From a virus, in the IMG/VR virus record IMGVR_UViG_3300049255_000575, positions 1 through 24,754 of that record: DNA of 24,754 nt; one strand, written 5' to 3'. The position numbers and the translations under genes were made by a program. Of the stretch, positions 13,657 to 21,175 are shown one piece after another. Within the stretch, counting starts at the first letter, position 1. Each line of letters opens with the position of its first letter. Below the pieces are notes generated by a model. That model had not been told where the DNA came from. It saw nothing but the letters and a program-made list of their open reading frames with translations, and did not search any database.

Positions 13657-15743
13657 CCGTCCATCCCCTGGTTGGCGCCGAGAATCTGGCCCAGCTGGAT
13701 CTGCAGCGCCTCGCCCACCGTCGTGCGGATCAGTTCGGCCAGGCCCTGCGGGTCCATCGGCAAGACCTCCTGCAGCGCCTGCAGCCGCCGGGTCTCGGCG
13801 TTGAACCGCTCCACATCGCGCAGCTCCTCCTTGCCGCGCGCGCGCAGCTTCTCGGTCGCCAGCTCGTCGGTCATGGCCTTCAACATCTGCTGGGTCGAGG
13901 TCAGCTGCTGCTGCAGCTGGGTCTCCGCGGGCGAAGGCCCCTGCCCCAGGGCCTGGGGCGGCGCCATGTTCCTCAGCCGCTCCGCCGCCTCTTCGGCCAG
14001 CGGGAAGTCGGCCGCCTTCAGCACCAAGTCCCCGATCACATTCATCAAGGTCGGGTTCTGCGTGGCGATCTGGGAGAGCGCGTTGAACGCCTCCTGCCGC
14101 CGTGTTGCGAAGGCCGGCCCCACATCGGCCTGAACCTCGTACTGGCCGAGCCTGGGATTGAACACGGCCGCGATCATGGCCCCCTGCGCCGCCTCGACCT
14201 GGGCGTGGGCCTGGGGCGCGCTAGGATCGACCTTAATGTGCAGCTCGGTCCCGTCCTCCTGCAGAATCTTCAGCAAGCGCGGCGTGTCATAGATCTTGGG
14301 CGCCAGGTCGATGATGATCTTGCCTGTATAGCGGATCGCCTGGGCCAGGTTGTCGATGTAGTGATAGGTGGCGTTGTCGCCCTGACGCTGGCGCTGCTGG
14401 ATGGCGACGCCGGTCTGCTCGTTGGAGGGCGCCCCCATCTGGGCCTGGTACTGGCCGGAGACCAGCTGCATGTCCTGGGCCGCCGCCTGCATGCCGTCGA
14501 GGAACGCCGGCGCCGAGCCCGGCGGCTGGGCGCGCTCGGGCGCGGGGATCGGACTGCCGTCGTCGTCCTTGTGGTTCCAGGGCAGGACCGAGTGGTTGAC
14601 CGTGTTGGCCGTCTCCCAATAGGTCTCGTGCCCCTCGATCGCCTGGGCCGGCGCCAGATAGGGCGACTTGCCCTGCAGCGCGCCGAATTCGACCTCGGCC
14701 GAGGCGTTGTAATTATACATGCGCTGCGGATCGATCAGGGCGCGCACATGGCCCTTGCGGTCCAGCTCGCCGTCGATGACCGTCTCCTCGCCGACCACCC
14801 GCACGATCGGGATATAGCTTCCCGGCCAGTCGCGCCGCTCGACGATCTCCTCGCCGACGATCTTGAACCACTCGACCCGCGGCTCGGTGATGTCACGCAC
14901 CTTCGTGGCCGGATCGTCGAGCACCGCCTTCACCGCCGCCTTGCCGAGCGGCTTGATCTCCGACAGACGCGCGGTCTTCAGCCCTCCGCCGCCCGCCGGA
15001 TCGCCATAGGCGACCAGCCGGTCGTCCTCGCTCGACTTGCGGAAATATTCCGCGACCATGATCTGGTCCTCGTCGGTCCAGGCCTCCTCATTGCCCAACG
15101 CCGGAGGCGAGCCGCGATCGGCCAGCTCCGGATAGGCCAGGCGGAACTCATCGCGCGGCATGCGCCGGAACACGATGCCAAAGCGCGCGTCCGACCCGTC
15201 CGCCGCCTGGATGTCGGGATCCAGATAGACGGTCAGGGGATCGACCACGGGCTTCAGATAGATTTCCTGGTCGAAGCTGTCGGGACCCGCATAGTCGGCG
15301 ACCACCCGCCAATAGCCGATCCCGCCCTGGACCTGATGGGTGGTGGCCAGGCTGTAGATGGCGTCGGCGTTGGAGAGGTACTCGATCCGCCGTACCAGCC
15401 CCTCATAGACCTGGGCGGCGTCGTAGGAGGCGTCGTCCCCCACAGGCTTGATCTTGATCGAAGTCTTGTTCTGCCGCGCATCGTTGATGATCTGCAGACA
15501 GTGCTGGCGAGTCTTGTTGATCGTCAGGCACGGCCGCTCGGCGCCGTCCCGCTCGGCCCGGACCTCGTCGGGCCATTGGTAGTGGTTGTAGGCGTCGCCA
15601 TTGACGAACTTCACATCCTGCAGAAAGCGCCGCCGCGCGGTCCCCTCCCAGGTCTCGCAACGCCGGAACCGCCGCTTGGCCTCGGCCAGGATCTTCTCGT
15701 CCCCGGTCAGCTCGTCCTCGGCGCGAAAGCTTTCGTCGGTCAT
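13653..15743 (-). CDS. Portal protein, P22 gp1 family
   Basis: A 696-residue protein, close to P22 gp1 (725). The start MTDESFRAEDELTGDEKI has GGAG 9 bases upstream; the frame is open another 66 codons but that part is low-complexity and unsupported. Family features are KRRFRRCETWEGTARRRFLQ near the N terminus, PCLTINKTRQHCLQIINDAR, SIKIKPVGDDASYDAAQVYE, then HQVQGGIGYWRVVADY and VDPLTVYLDPDIQAADGSD. A long helical barrel-type C terminus (PAETQLQQQLTSTQQMLKAM and RFNAETRRLQALQEVL) follows. The protein forms the dodecameric ring through which DNA is packaged by the terminase. In P22 the gene directly follows the large terminase; here 5.4 kb of effector-type genes intervene. Confidence 0.92.
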   Translation of the reverse strand: MTDESFRAEDELTGDEKILAEAKRRFRRCETWEGTARRRFLQDVKFVNGDAYNHYQWPDEVRAERDGAERPCLTINKTRQHCLQIINDARQNKTSIKIKPVGDDASYDAAQVYEGLVRRIEYLSNADAIYSLATTHQVQGGIGYWRVVADYAGPDSFDQEIYLKPVVDPLTVYLDPDIQAADGSDARFGIVFRRMPRDEFRLAYPELADRGSPPALGNEEAWTDEDQIMVAEYFRKSSEDDRLVAYGDPAGGGGLKTARLSEIKPLGKAAVKAVLDDPATKVRDITEPRVEWFKIVGEEIVERRDWPGSYIPIVRVVGEETVIDGELDRKGHVRALIDPQRMYNYNASAEVEFGALQGKSPYLAPAQAIEGHETYWETANTVNHSVLPWNHKDDDGSPIPAPERAQPPGSAPAFLDGMQAAAQDMQLVSGQYQAQMGAPSNEQTGVAIQQRQRQGDNATYHYIDNLAQAIRYTGKIIIDLAPKIYDTPRLLKILQEDGTELHIKVDPSAPQAHAQVEAAQGAMIAAVFNPRLGQYEVQADVGPAFATRRQEAFNALSQIATQNPTLMNVIGDLVLKAADFPLAEEAAERLRNMAPPQALGQGPSPAETQLQQQLTSTQQMLKAMTDELATEKLRARGKEELRDVERFNAETRRLQALQEVLPMDPQGLAELIRTTVGEALQIQLGQILGANQGMDG

Positions 15744-16093
15744 GGCAGCGCTCCAGGTTTGCGGCGTCTCGCAATCGACAGGGTCCGCCGCCATCGCCTG
15801 CGTCCGCCCATGCGCGTTCATATGTTCGCTAGCATCCGCGAGGTCGCCACGCGCGGAACCGGATTGGGCGTCTCGTCCTCGCAAAGATCGAGGAAATCGA
15901 TCGCCAACCTTGACGGACTCGCCGAACCGATCTTGGCTCAAAACTGCGGCCGGCCTGACCGAGGATAGGCAGCGGCCGTGTCGCAGAAGAAGCGATTCCT
16001 GGTCAGCGCCCCAGCCCTAGCGTGTGGCGCAGACACGGCCATTGTTAAAAGAGCTTCGATGACAGCGTTTGACGCGCCTCACATTGATCTTTT
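15744..16093. other. 350-base gap between nuclease-effector stop and portal start
   Basis: No supported gene. The minus strand stays open in the portal frame up to 15941 without a ribosome site. GGCCGTGTC (15973-15981) and GACACGGCC (16032-16040) are perfect inverted copies around a 50-base loop, of unclear meaning. If the nuclease-like effector upstream has an immunity gene, this is where it would be expected, and none is visible. Confidence 0.5.
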
Positions 16094-17896
16094 CTAGTGC
16101 AAAATCGGGTGCCATAGGCGACGCTCGATATCTTTTCGATTTGATTGAGCCACGGCATCCAGTATCGTCCGCGCCTCCTGCGGATTAGGCTGATGGCCTA
16201 ATAACGACAACGCTATTGAGATTTTAGCCGTGGTGATTATATCGTAGTCTCTGTGAAAGAAATTATGTACCGGCAGATTCACACCCTCCGCCGCCATTTT
16301 TGCTTGAGTAGGGAAGTTACCAGGCAAGGCAATTAAATTAGTTAACCCGTCGACTTCCCAACCATCCTGGGCGGCAAGCCTTTGAAGCCACAGAAATTTT
16401 CTCCATGTATTCACCGCGTTGAGGTGGTGCACTTGAATATTGTCATTAGGTTGAAGCCCTAATCTTGCACGTGCGACATCGGTATTCGATTGAAGTGCGC
16501 GACTTTCGCCTCGCGGACCGCGTGTGCTGTTCGACTTCCAATCGTCGATCGCAGCGTCGGCGACATCCCTGATAAGATTTTGAGCAACAGGATCGCCCCG
16601 GTCGGCGTGGTAAACCGTATCCGGCCTGAGCTGCTCTAGGCGCATCACCGCTTGGGCGGCGGCTTCGAGGCCTGGCCCGGTGGTCGGGGCGCTGCTTCTC
16701 CACGGCAGGTGGGTCTGGGACCAGACGTAGGCAACGGCCGCCTGGACATCCGCCCGCCGGTTCGGATTGAGGTTGAACTGCTTGATCGCCGCGTTGACTT
16801 GGTTACGCGTGTCCGCGTCCGTCGCCATTTTGAGCCCCACGCCTCCCGCCACGACGAGGGCTGGAAGCTCGGCCGCTTCAGCTATCGCACCGATTTTCTT
16901 GGCGAGTTCGCTGGCGGAAAGAGCCGGGGCGCGGGACGGCGGCGCACCGGCGGGCGCCGTTGCGGTTGCGGATGATGCAAGGATGAAGTCGCCGCGGTGC
17001 TTATCCAGCCAGGACCCCGGTCTGGGTGCGTCCTCAGGCCGGGACGCCTGCCCCTGGTCATCGTCCGTAGGCGGCGAAGCTTCGACCTTGCTCGGCGAAC
17101 CGTCCGGATTGGACGGCGCCGGCTTGGATTGGCTGTCGTTCGAATCAACAGCGGGGGTTTCGCCCGTATTGGCGGGGTCCTGGTCGGCGTCTCCACCGTC
17201 CCTCGGTTGACCATCGGCCGCCGGCGATCCCGCCCCCGTCGACGCCTCGCGCGTCCCGGACGCCGGGCCTTCGCCGTCGGCGGCCGCGGTCCCGGCTGAA
17301 CCGTTCTGGGCCGCGCCCGGGCTCGGCGCGGAGTCGCTCCCATCGGAGCCGGACTCGCCCCCGTCGGCGCCTGCGCCGTCGGTCGTCGCCGCGGTCGCGT
17401 CGGAGGTCGTGAAATTCGTCATCCCGGCGAGCCGCGTCCGCGCGGCCATGTGGTCGAGGCCCAGTCGCACCAGGGCGGCCCGACGCGCCGACTCGTCGGA
17501 CCCGTCCGGAACGCCGCCGAGAAAGCCGGCGGCGCCCGTCATCAGCTGGCCGAACTGCTCGTTCGACAGCACCCCGCCGGCGCGCACCGTCGCCAGCATC
17601 CGGGCCGTATCGCCCAACACCCTGTCCTTGGTCAGCAGGCCGGGCGGGGTCTGCAGCGCCGCCGAAAGCGTCGGCATCAGCGCGCTCGACACCGCGTCCG
17701 CCGCCGCCCAGTGCTCGGGGCCGTAGACGGCGACGGTCGGCGCGCCCAGGCTCAGTCCGCCTTGCGCCGGAGTCGCGTTCGGGGCGGACGGGGCGACCGG
17801 CGCTGGACCGCCGCCAGCCGTCGGATCGGGCGCCGAGGCGTCGCCCGTGCCCGGCGGATCCAGCAGAAGATTGGCGACCCCGTCGGTGAACGACAT
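16094..17896 (-). CDS. Polymorphic-toxin-like protein: shared N-terminal domain, disordered linker, C-terminal AHH-type nuclease domain
   Basis: A 600-residue three-part protein. Residues ~65-160 (ADAVSSALMPTL, LLTKDRVLGDTARML, LSNEQFGQLMTGAAGFL) are homologous to the same region of the protein at 19623-21113. Residues ~165-325 are a Gly/Ser/Asp/Pro-rich, probably disordered linker. The C-terminal domain has the HNH/Endonuclease VII-type AHH pattern: VHHLNAV (H490, H491), DGLTNLIALPGN (N520) and LPVHNFFHRDYD (H544, H548). AHH domains are nucleases of bacterial polymorphic toxins. The DNA for this last part is clearly less GC-rich than the linker, suggesting the domain was swapped in. GGAGG precedes the ATG. 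Substrate (DNA or RNA), delivery route and target are unknown; a virion-ejected effector is one possibility. No immunity gene is evident downstream. Confidence 0.8.
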   Translation of the reverse strand: MSFTDGVANLLLDPPGTGDASAPDPTAGGGPAPVAPSAPNATPAQGGLSLGAPTVAVYGPEHWAAADAVSSALMPTLSAALQTPPGLLTKDRVLGDTARMLATVRAGGVLSNEQFGQLMTGAAGFLGGVPDGSDESARRAALVRLGLDHMAARTRLAGMTNFTTSDATAATTDGAGADGGESGSDGSDSAPSPGAAQNGSAGTAAADGEGPASGTREASTGAGSPAADGQPRDGGDADQDPANTGETPAVDSNDSQSKPAPSNPDGSPSKVEASPPTDDDQGQASRPEDAPRPGSWLDKHRGDFILASSATATAPAGAPPSRAPALSASELAKKIGAIAEAAELPALVVAGGVGLKMATDADTRNQVNAAIKQFNLNPNRRADVQAAVAYVWSQTHLPWRSSAPTTGPGLEAAAQAVMRLEQLRPDTVYHADRGDPVAQNLIRDVADAAIDDWKSNSTRGPRGESRALQSNTDVARARLGLQPNDNIQVHHLNAVNTWRKFLWLQRLAAQDGWEVDGLTNLIALPGNFPTQAKMAAEGVNLPVHNFFHRDYDIITTAKISIALSLLGHQPNPQEARTILDAVAQSNRKDIERRLWHPILH

Positions 17897-18512
17897 GCGG
17901 AGCCTCCATCGAAATCTGGAATGCGTGTTCGCGCCGCGCGGCGCGTTGGAACCCTGGCGTGGCGGCGGGCAGGCTCGTCTCGGTAGCTTTGCTCTTGGTT
18001 TGACCGGACCCGTCTTCGGCCGCGGCGGCTTAGCGACCCTCAGTCAGCAAAGCCCGCGAATGCCGCCGCGAGCCGCGAAAACCACCGTCCTTCGGCCGGC
18101 TTGGACCATAGGGGCCGCGCGGTAGGTCGAGACGCTGACGCGTCGGTCGATCTCGTGCTGGCTCAGGATCCGAATGGCGGTAACGCGCGTCTTGATCAGC
18201 TCCGCGACCAGGTTCGCGCGGGCGTCGCGTCAGCTCAGCCCGGACCTCAGGACCCAGCGCCCAACAGCGAGATGTCGACCCACCCAGCCAACAGCCGGAC
18301 GCATGCCGACGCTCGGGAAGCAGGGGCGCTGCACGTCATCAGCGCCCGCAATGGGGGGCTCTGTCGCGCGCCTTTAGCGATGGATCCGCCCAGCTGGATA
18401 GCAGGGCCGTTGCTTGGACCGATCAGGGCCAGGCTCGACCAGTCGTGATCGGCGCGCGACCTGAAAACGACAGTATGCTCGAACGGGCGATCGAGGCGTC
18501 GTCACCGCGCCG
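17897..18512. other. 616-base gap without a recognisable gene
   Basis: Between the second LprI-like gene and the nuclease-effector start I find no minus-strand frame of useful length, and the plus-strand frames lack ribosome sites and family features. No tRNA, strong terminator or repeat was found. A long non-coding stretch inside a tightly packed operon suggests a decayed gene, or a promoter region serving the nuclease-effector and portal. Confidence 0.5.
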
Positions 18513-18935
18513 CTATATCTCGCCCTTGAGCATGTCCTTGATCGTCAGCACACGATCGTAGGTCTGCCGCAAAAGACAGTCCTGCCGGATAACGTTCGCC
18601 AAGGTGCCGCCAGCCTCGCCCGAAGCCTCCGCCTCGCACTGTGCGTCGCGGAACGTCACCCAGGCCCGCTCCGCCGCAACCAGTATGGACTTGCGGTTCG
18701 GATCGAGCTTGGCCGTGAGCTGTCGATAGACGAGGTTGAGCGCCTTGTCCTGGCGTTCGCGCTCCTCGCCGGCGCAATGGGCCATCTCGAAATCGACCGA
18801 ATTGGCCTTGGCCAGACAGGCTTGATAGGCGTCGGAATAGGTCGGCTCCGCCGCCTCTTTCGCATTGACGCTTTCGCCGGCCACGACTAGGCCGGCCAAC
18901 GCGATCAAACCCATCCACACGGCGCGCGTATTCAT
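18513..18935 (-). CDS. LprI/DUF1311-family exported protein (lysozyme-inhibitor-like), copy 2
   Basis: A 140-residue protein. Residues 1-25 form a signal peptide: NTR, a hydrophobic core (MGLIALAGLVVAG) and VNA|KE. The mature part has the LprI (DUF1311) pattern: YSDAYQACLAKA, an ERQDKALNLVYRQL helix, LVAAERAWVTFRDAQCEAE and late cysteine DCLLRQTYDR. Four cysteines are placed to form two disulfides in the periplasm. The founding member, mycobacterial LprI, inhibits lysozyme, which motivates the functional guess. It is clearly paralogous to the gene at 19083-19499 (shared QDxALNLxY, LVAAERAW, FRD, CExE). Both follow a putative peptidoglycan hydrolase, so an immunity role is inferred. The start at 18935 is chosen to give a proper signal peptide; ATG at 18962 is an alternative. 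Confidence 0.8.
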   Translation of the reverse strand: MNTRAVWMGLIALAGLVVAGESVNAKEAAEPTYSDAYQACLAKANSVDFEMAHCAGEERERQDKALNLVYRQLTAKLDPNRKSILVAAERAWVTFRDAQCEAEASGEAGGTLANVIRQDCLLRQTYDRVLTIKDMLKGEI

Positions 18936-19082
18936 CTCTCCAACCCGTCTCCGCAAGCCCATGACACCACCGCTCCGATTGCGCTCCGGCGTTAACTTTC
19001 CAAGCCCGCGCCGATCACAGGAGGCCAAATTTCTCAGTAAAGCGAAATAACACTCACCTGCTGAAATCGCATATCACCCACC

Positions 19083-19499
19083 CTACGGCTCAATATTCAA
19101 CAATCTCTGCAAGGTCTGCAATCGATTATAGGTCGTACGCATCACACATCTGCCCTTGGCGACGCGAGACACAGCCCTGTCTTGTGATGCGGATTCCATT
19201 TCACACTCGACGTCGCGGAATGCGATCCAAGCCCGCTCCGCGGCGACGAGCTTAGTTTTGCGCCCGGGCTCGTACTTGGCCATCAAAGCCTGATAGGCCA
19301 AGTTGAGCGCCCGGTCCTGGCGCTCGGATTCCTGGACGGCGCAATCGACCAGGGCGGGTCCGTCGGATCCCGCTGCGTCGTCGCAGGCCTGAAACGCGCG
19401 GGAATAGTTGGGTTCTTCGGTCTCCTCCGCGCCGGAGACGCCACTCGCCGCCGCAGCGATGCCGACGCACGCCAGCACACCGATCAACCAGGCCCTCAT
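19083..19499 (-). CDS. LprI/DUF1311-family exported protein (lysozyme-inhibitor-like), copy 1
   Basis: A 138-residue protein with a clear signal peptide (RAW, then LIGVLACVGIAAAASGVSG, cleavage near SGA|EE). The mature domain follows DUF1311: YSRAFQACDDAAG, DCAVQESERQDRALNLAYQA, KTKLVAAERAWIAFRDVECE and GRCVMRTTYNRLQTL. Cysteines pair as in copy 2. The gene lies 123 bases downstream of the hydrolase-domain effector (stop 19623) and 147 bases upstream of copy 2, on the same strand. GGGA is 8 bases before the ATG. Toxin followed by tandem periplasmic inhibitor genes is the usual order of effector/immunity modules. Known: the family includes a lysozyme inhibitor. Inferred: it protects the host cell wall from the neighbouring enzyme or from rival phages' lysins. 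Confidence 0.82.
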   Translation of the reverse strand: MRAWLIGVLACVGIAAAASGVSGAEETEEPNYSRAFQACDDAAGSDGPALVDCAVQESERQDRALNLAYQALMAKYEPGRKTKLVAAERAWIAFRDVECEMESASQDRAVSRVAKGRCVMRTTYNRLQTLQRLLNIEP

Positions 19500-19622
19500 G
19501 CCATGTCCCAGACGTGCGCGAACCTTGTCCGCAAGAGTGATCCGACCGCCACTCTACCCCTGAGGGAGCCCACAATCAAGCTTCGGTTTCTCCTTTGTTC
19601 CCATTGCGCGGCAAGCTTCGGC

Positions 19623-21113
19623 TCAGTGCGACAGCATCGCCAGCGCGGCGGGTTGTTCGGCATTGTAACGCTTCAACAATTTGGCTTGGTGATGCTCGAC
19701 GACGTAGGCGCGTCGAACCGAATAGAGCTGGTTTATCAAAGCGCGGTCGTAACCTGGATTCGAAGGGGATATCCGCCCTCTGAGGCTGTTGATGGCGGTC
19801 GTGACCAGTTGGCGCGCGCGCCCATGGTTGACCGACATAGACCAGACGGCGTTCTGAACGGCGGGCGATCGATTGTTGATATCTATCCCTGTCGTCGCCG
19901 CGACGCGCCGGACGAGAGGATCATAGTGGGTCTCTTTGATATAGTTGTGCTGGGCGTCGAAGAACTTGGGGTCTGACCGTGCGATCGCCTCCCATTTCTT
20001 CTGAAACGCTCCGCCTCGCTGGCTTGGGTCCAGCCCGGCGAACGCCGCGGCCCAGGGCGCGCCATCCCGCTTCAGAAAGGCCTGCACCTGGCGGCCGCCG
20101 ACCTTGGAGCTTGCAAGCTGGTAAGCGCCATAGGACACGCCCCCCGGATCGTCCACGCCCGTGGAGACCTTTGCCGCCGCCGCGGTCTCCTGCCCGGGGC
20201 GCATCCCGGTTTCGTAGACCATGGACAGATCGCCGAGCCTGGGCGCTCGTCCAAGGCGCGCGCCCCCGGACGCCGTTGGCGGGCCAGCGCCTTGAGCCGC
20301 CGCCTGGGGCGCGGTCGGCGCGGCGTTGGGGAGCAACTTGTTTGCGTCGGAACTCTGGTCGTTGGACCCGGCCGCATTGCCCCCGCTGAGATCGCCTGGG
20401 TCGCCGCCTGCGCCGTCGCCGTCGGCTCGGCCAAGCCCCAGGGGATCGTATGGAGATGACGGACCGCCCGCGCGGATAGAGACGAGGCCAGGATCAAAAG
20501 ACCCGACCGCGCCACTGCCGCCGGGCCGGGAGGCGGAAGGCTGTGTAGAGCCCTGGTCGCCGCGGTCGAAGACCTTATCCTCCGGCCCGCCGGATTCGAA
20601 GACGACATCAGAGCTGTTGGCGCCATCTTGACTCGGGCCGCCGCCGCTTCCCGCCAGCGCCTGCGCCTGAGCGTGAACGCCGAGGTGGTTGACCAGCATC
20701 TGGCCGGTCGCGGCGCGCAACACCGGATCGGGCGTGTCGTCGTCGAAGGGGGCCAGGAAATCGATCGCGCTGCGGACCACATGGCCGAATTGATCGTCGC
20801 TCAGTCCGCTGGTCCGGGCCGAGGACAGAAAATCGGCCGTGTCGCCGACCAGGCGATCCTTGGTGAGCGTCCCCGCCGGTGCGGACAGCACCGAGGTCGC
20901 CAGCGGGACCAGGGCCTGGGACACCGCACGCGACGCGCCCACGTCATTGGCGCTGAGGCTCGGCGACGCAGCGCCCGACAAGCCCCCGGAAAGCCCGCAG
21001 CCGGTCGGGTCAAACACCCCGACGCCGGCGCCGCCCGGGGACCCCGTCGAACCTGCCGGGTCGGACCCATAGCCGCCCAGCAGAGTGTTGTAGAGGTTCT
21101 GATCGTTCGTCAT
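19623..21113 (-). CDS. Polymorphic-effector-like protein: shared N-terminal domain, disordered linker, C-terminal putative peptidoglycan hydrolase
   Basis: A 496-residue protein. Residues ~60-155 (SRAVSQALVPLA, GTLTKDRLVGDTADFL, LSDDQFGHVVRSAIDFL) match the N-terminal domain of the nuclease-like protein at 16094-17896. Residues ~156-290 are Gly/Ser/Pro/Asp-rich linker. Residues ~295-490 begin MVYETGMRPG...STGVDDPGGVSYGAYQLASS and continue through FFDAQHNYIKETHYDPL and QNAVWSMSVNHG. This pattern is shared by VgrG-related and phage proteins thought to be lysozyme/chitosanase-like cell-wall hydrolases; E301 is the candidate catalytic acid. The start has GGAG 8 bases upstream. It could be the virion or lysis muramidase, or an antibacterial effector. 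The two downstream LprI-like inhibitors favour a cell-wall target. The enzymatic assignment is by motif memory and is moderate. Confidence 0.75.
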   Translation of the reverse strand: MTNDQNLYNTLLGGYGSDPAGSTGSPGGAGVGVFDPTGCGLSGGLSGAASPSLSANDVGASRAVSQALVPLATSVLSAPAGTLTKDRLVGDTADFLSSARTSGLSDDQFGHVVRSAIDFLAPFDDDTPDPVLRAATGQMLVNHLGVHAQAQALAGSGGGPSQDGANSSDVVFESGGPEDKVFDRGDQGSTQPSASRPGGSGAVGSFDPGLVSIRAGGPSSPYDPLGLGRADGDGAGGDPGDLSGGNAAGSNDQSSDANKLLPNAAPTAPQAAAQGAGPPTASGGARLGRAPRLGDLSMVYETGMRPGQETAAAAKVSTGVDDPGGVSYGAYQLASSKVGGRQVQAFLKRDGAPWAAAFAGLDPSQRGGAFQKKWEAIARSDPKFFDAQHNYIKETHYDPLVRRVAATTGIDINNRSPAVQNAVWSMSVNHGRARQLVTTAINSLRGRISPSNPGYDRALINQLYSVRRAYVVEHHQAKLLKRYNAEQPAALAMLSH

Positions 21114-21175
21114 GCGTCTCTCCAATGATCCTTGGGACGCCCTATCCTCGACCGAAGACCGCCGGCCGTTCGCGC

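Noticed and set aside
14205-15968. 587-codon plus-strand open frame opposite the portal gene
   Set aside because: Antisense shadow of the portal; length arises from high GC content and the composition (Arg/Leu/Asp/Gly) is not protein-like in domain terms.
15973-16040. Inverted repeat GGCCGTGTC / GACACGGCC as a terminator
   Set aside because: 50-base loop and no adjacent T run; not a credible intrinsic terminator.
18101-18448. 115-codon plus-strand open frame in the gap before the LprI-like genes
   Set aside because: No ribosome site, no recognisable motif, and base composition alone explains the open frame.
19577-19621. Direct repeat CAAGCTTCGG at 19577-19586 and 19612-19621 around the hydrolase gene end
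   Set aside because: Two 10-base copies only, one spanning the stop region; no mobile element or att context.
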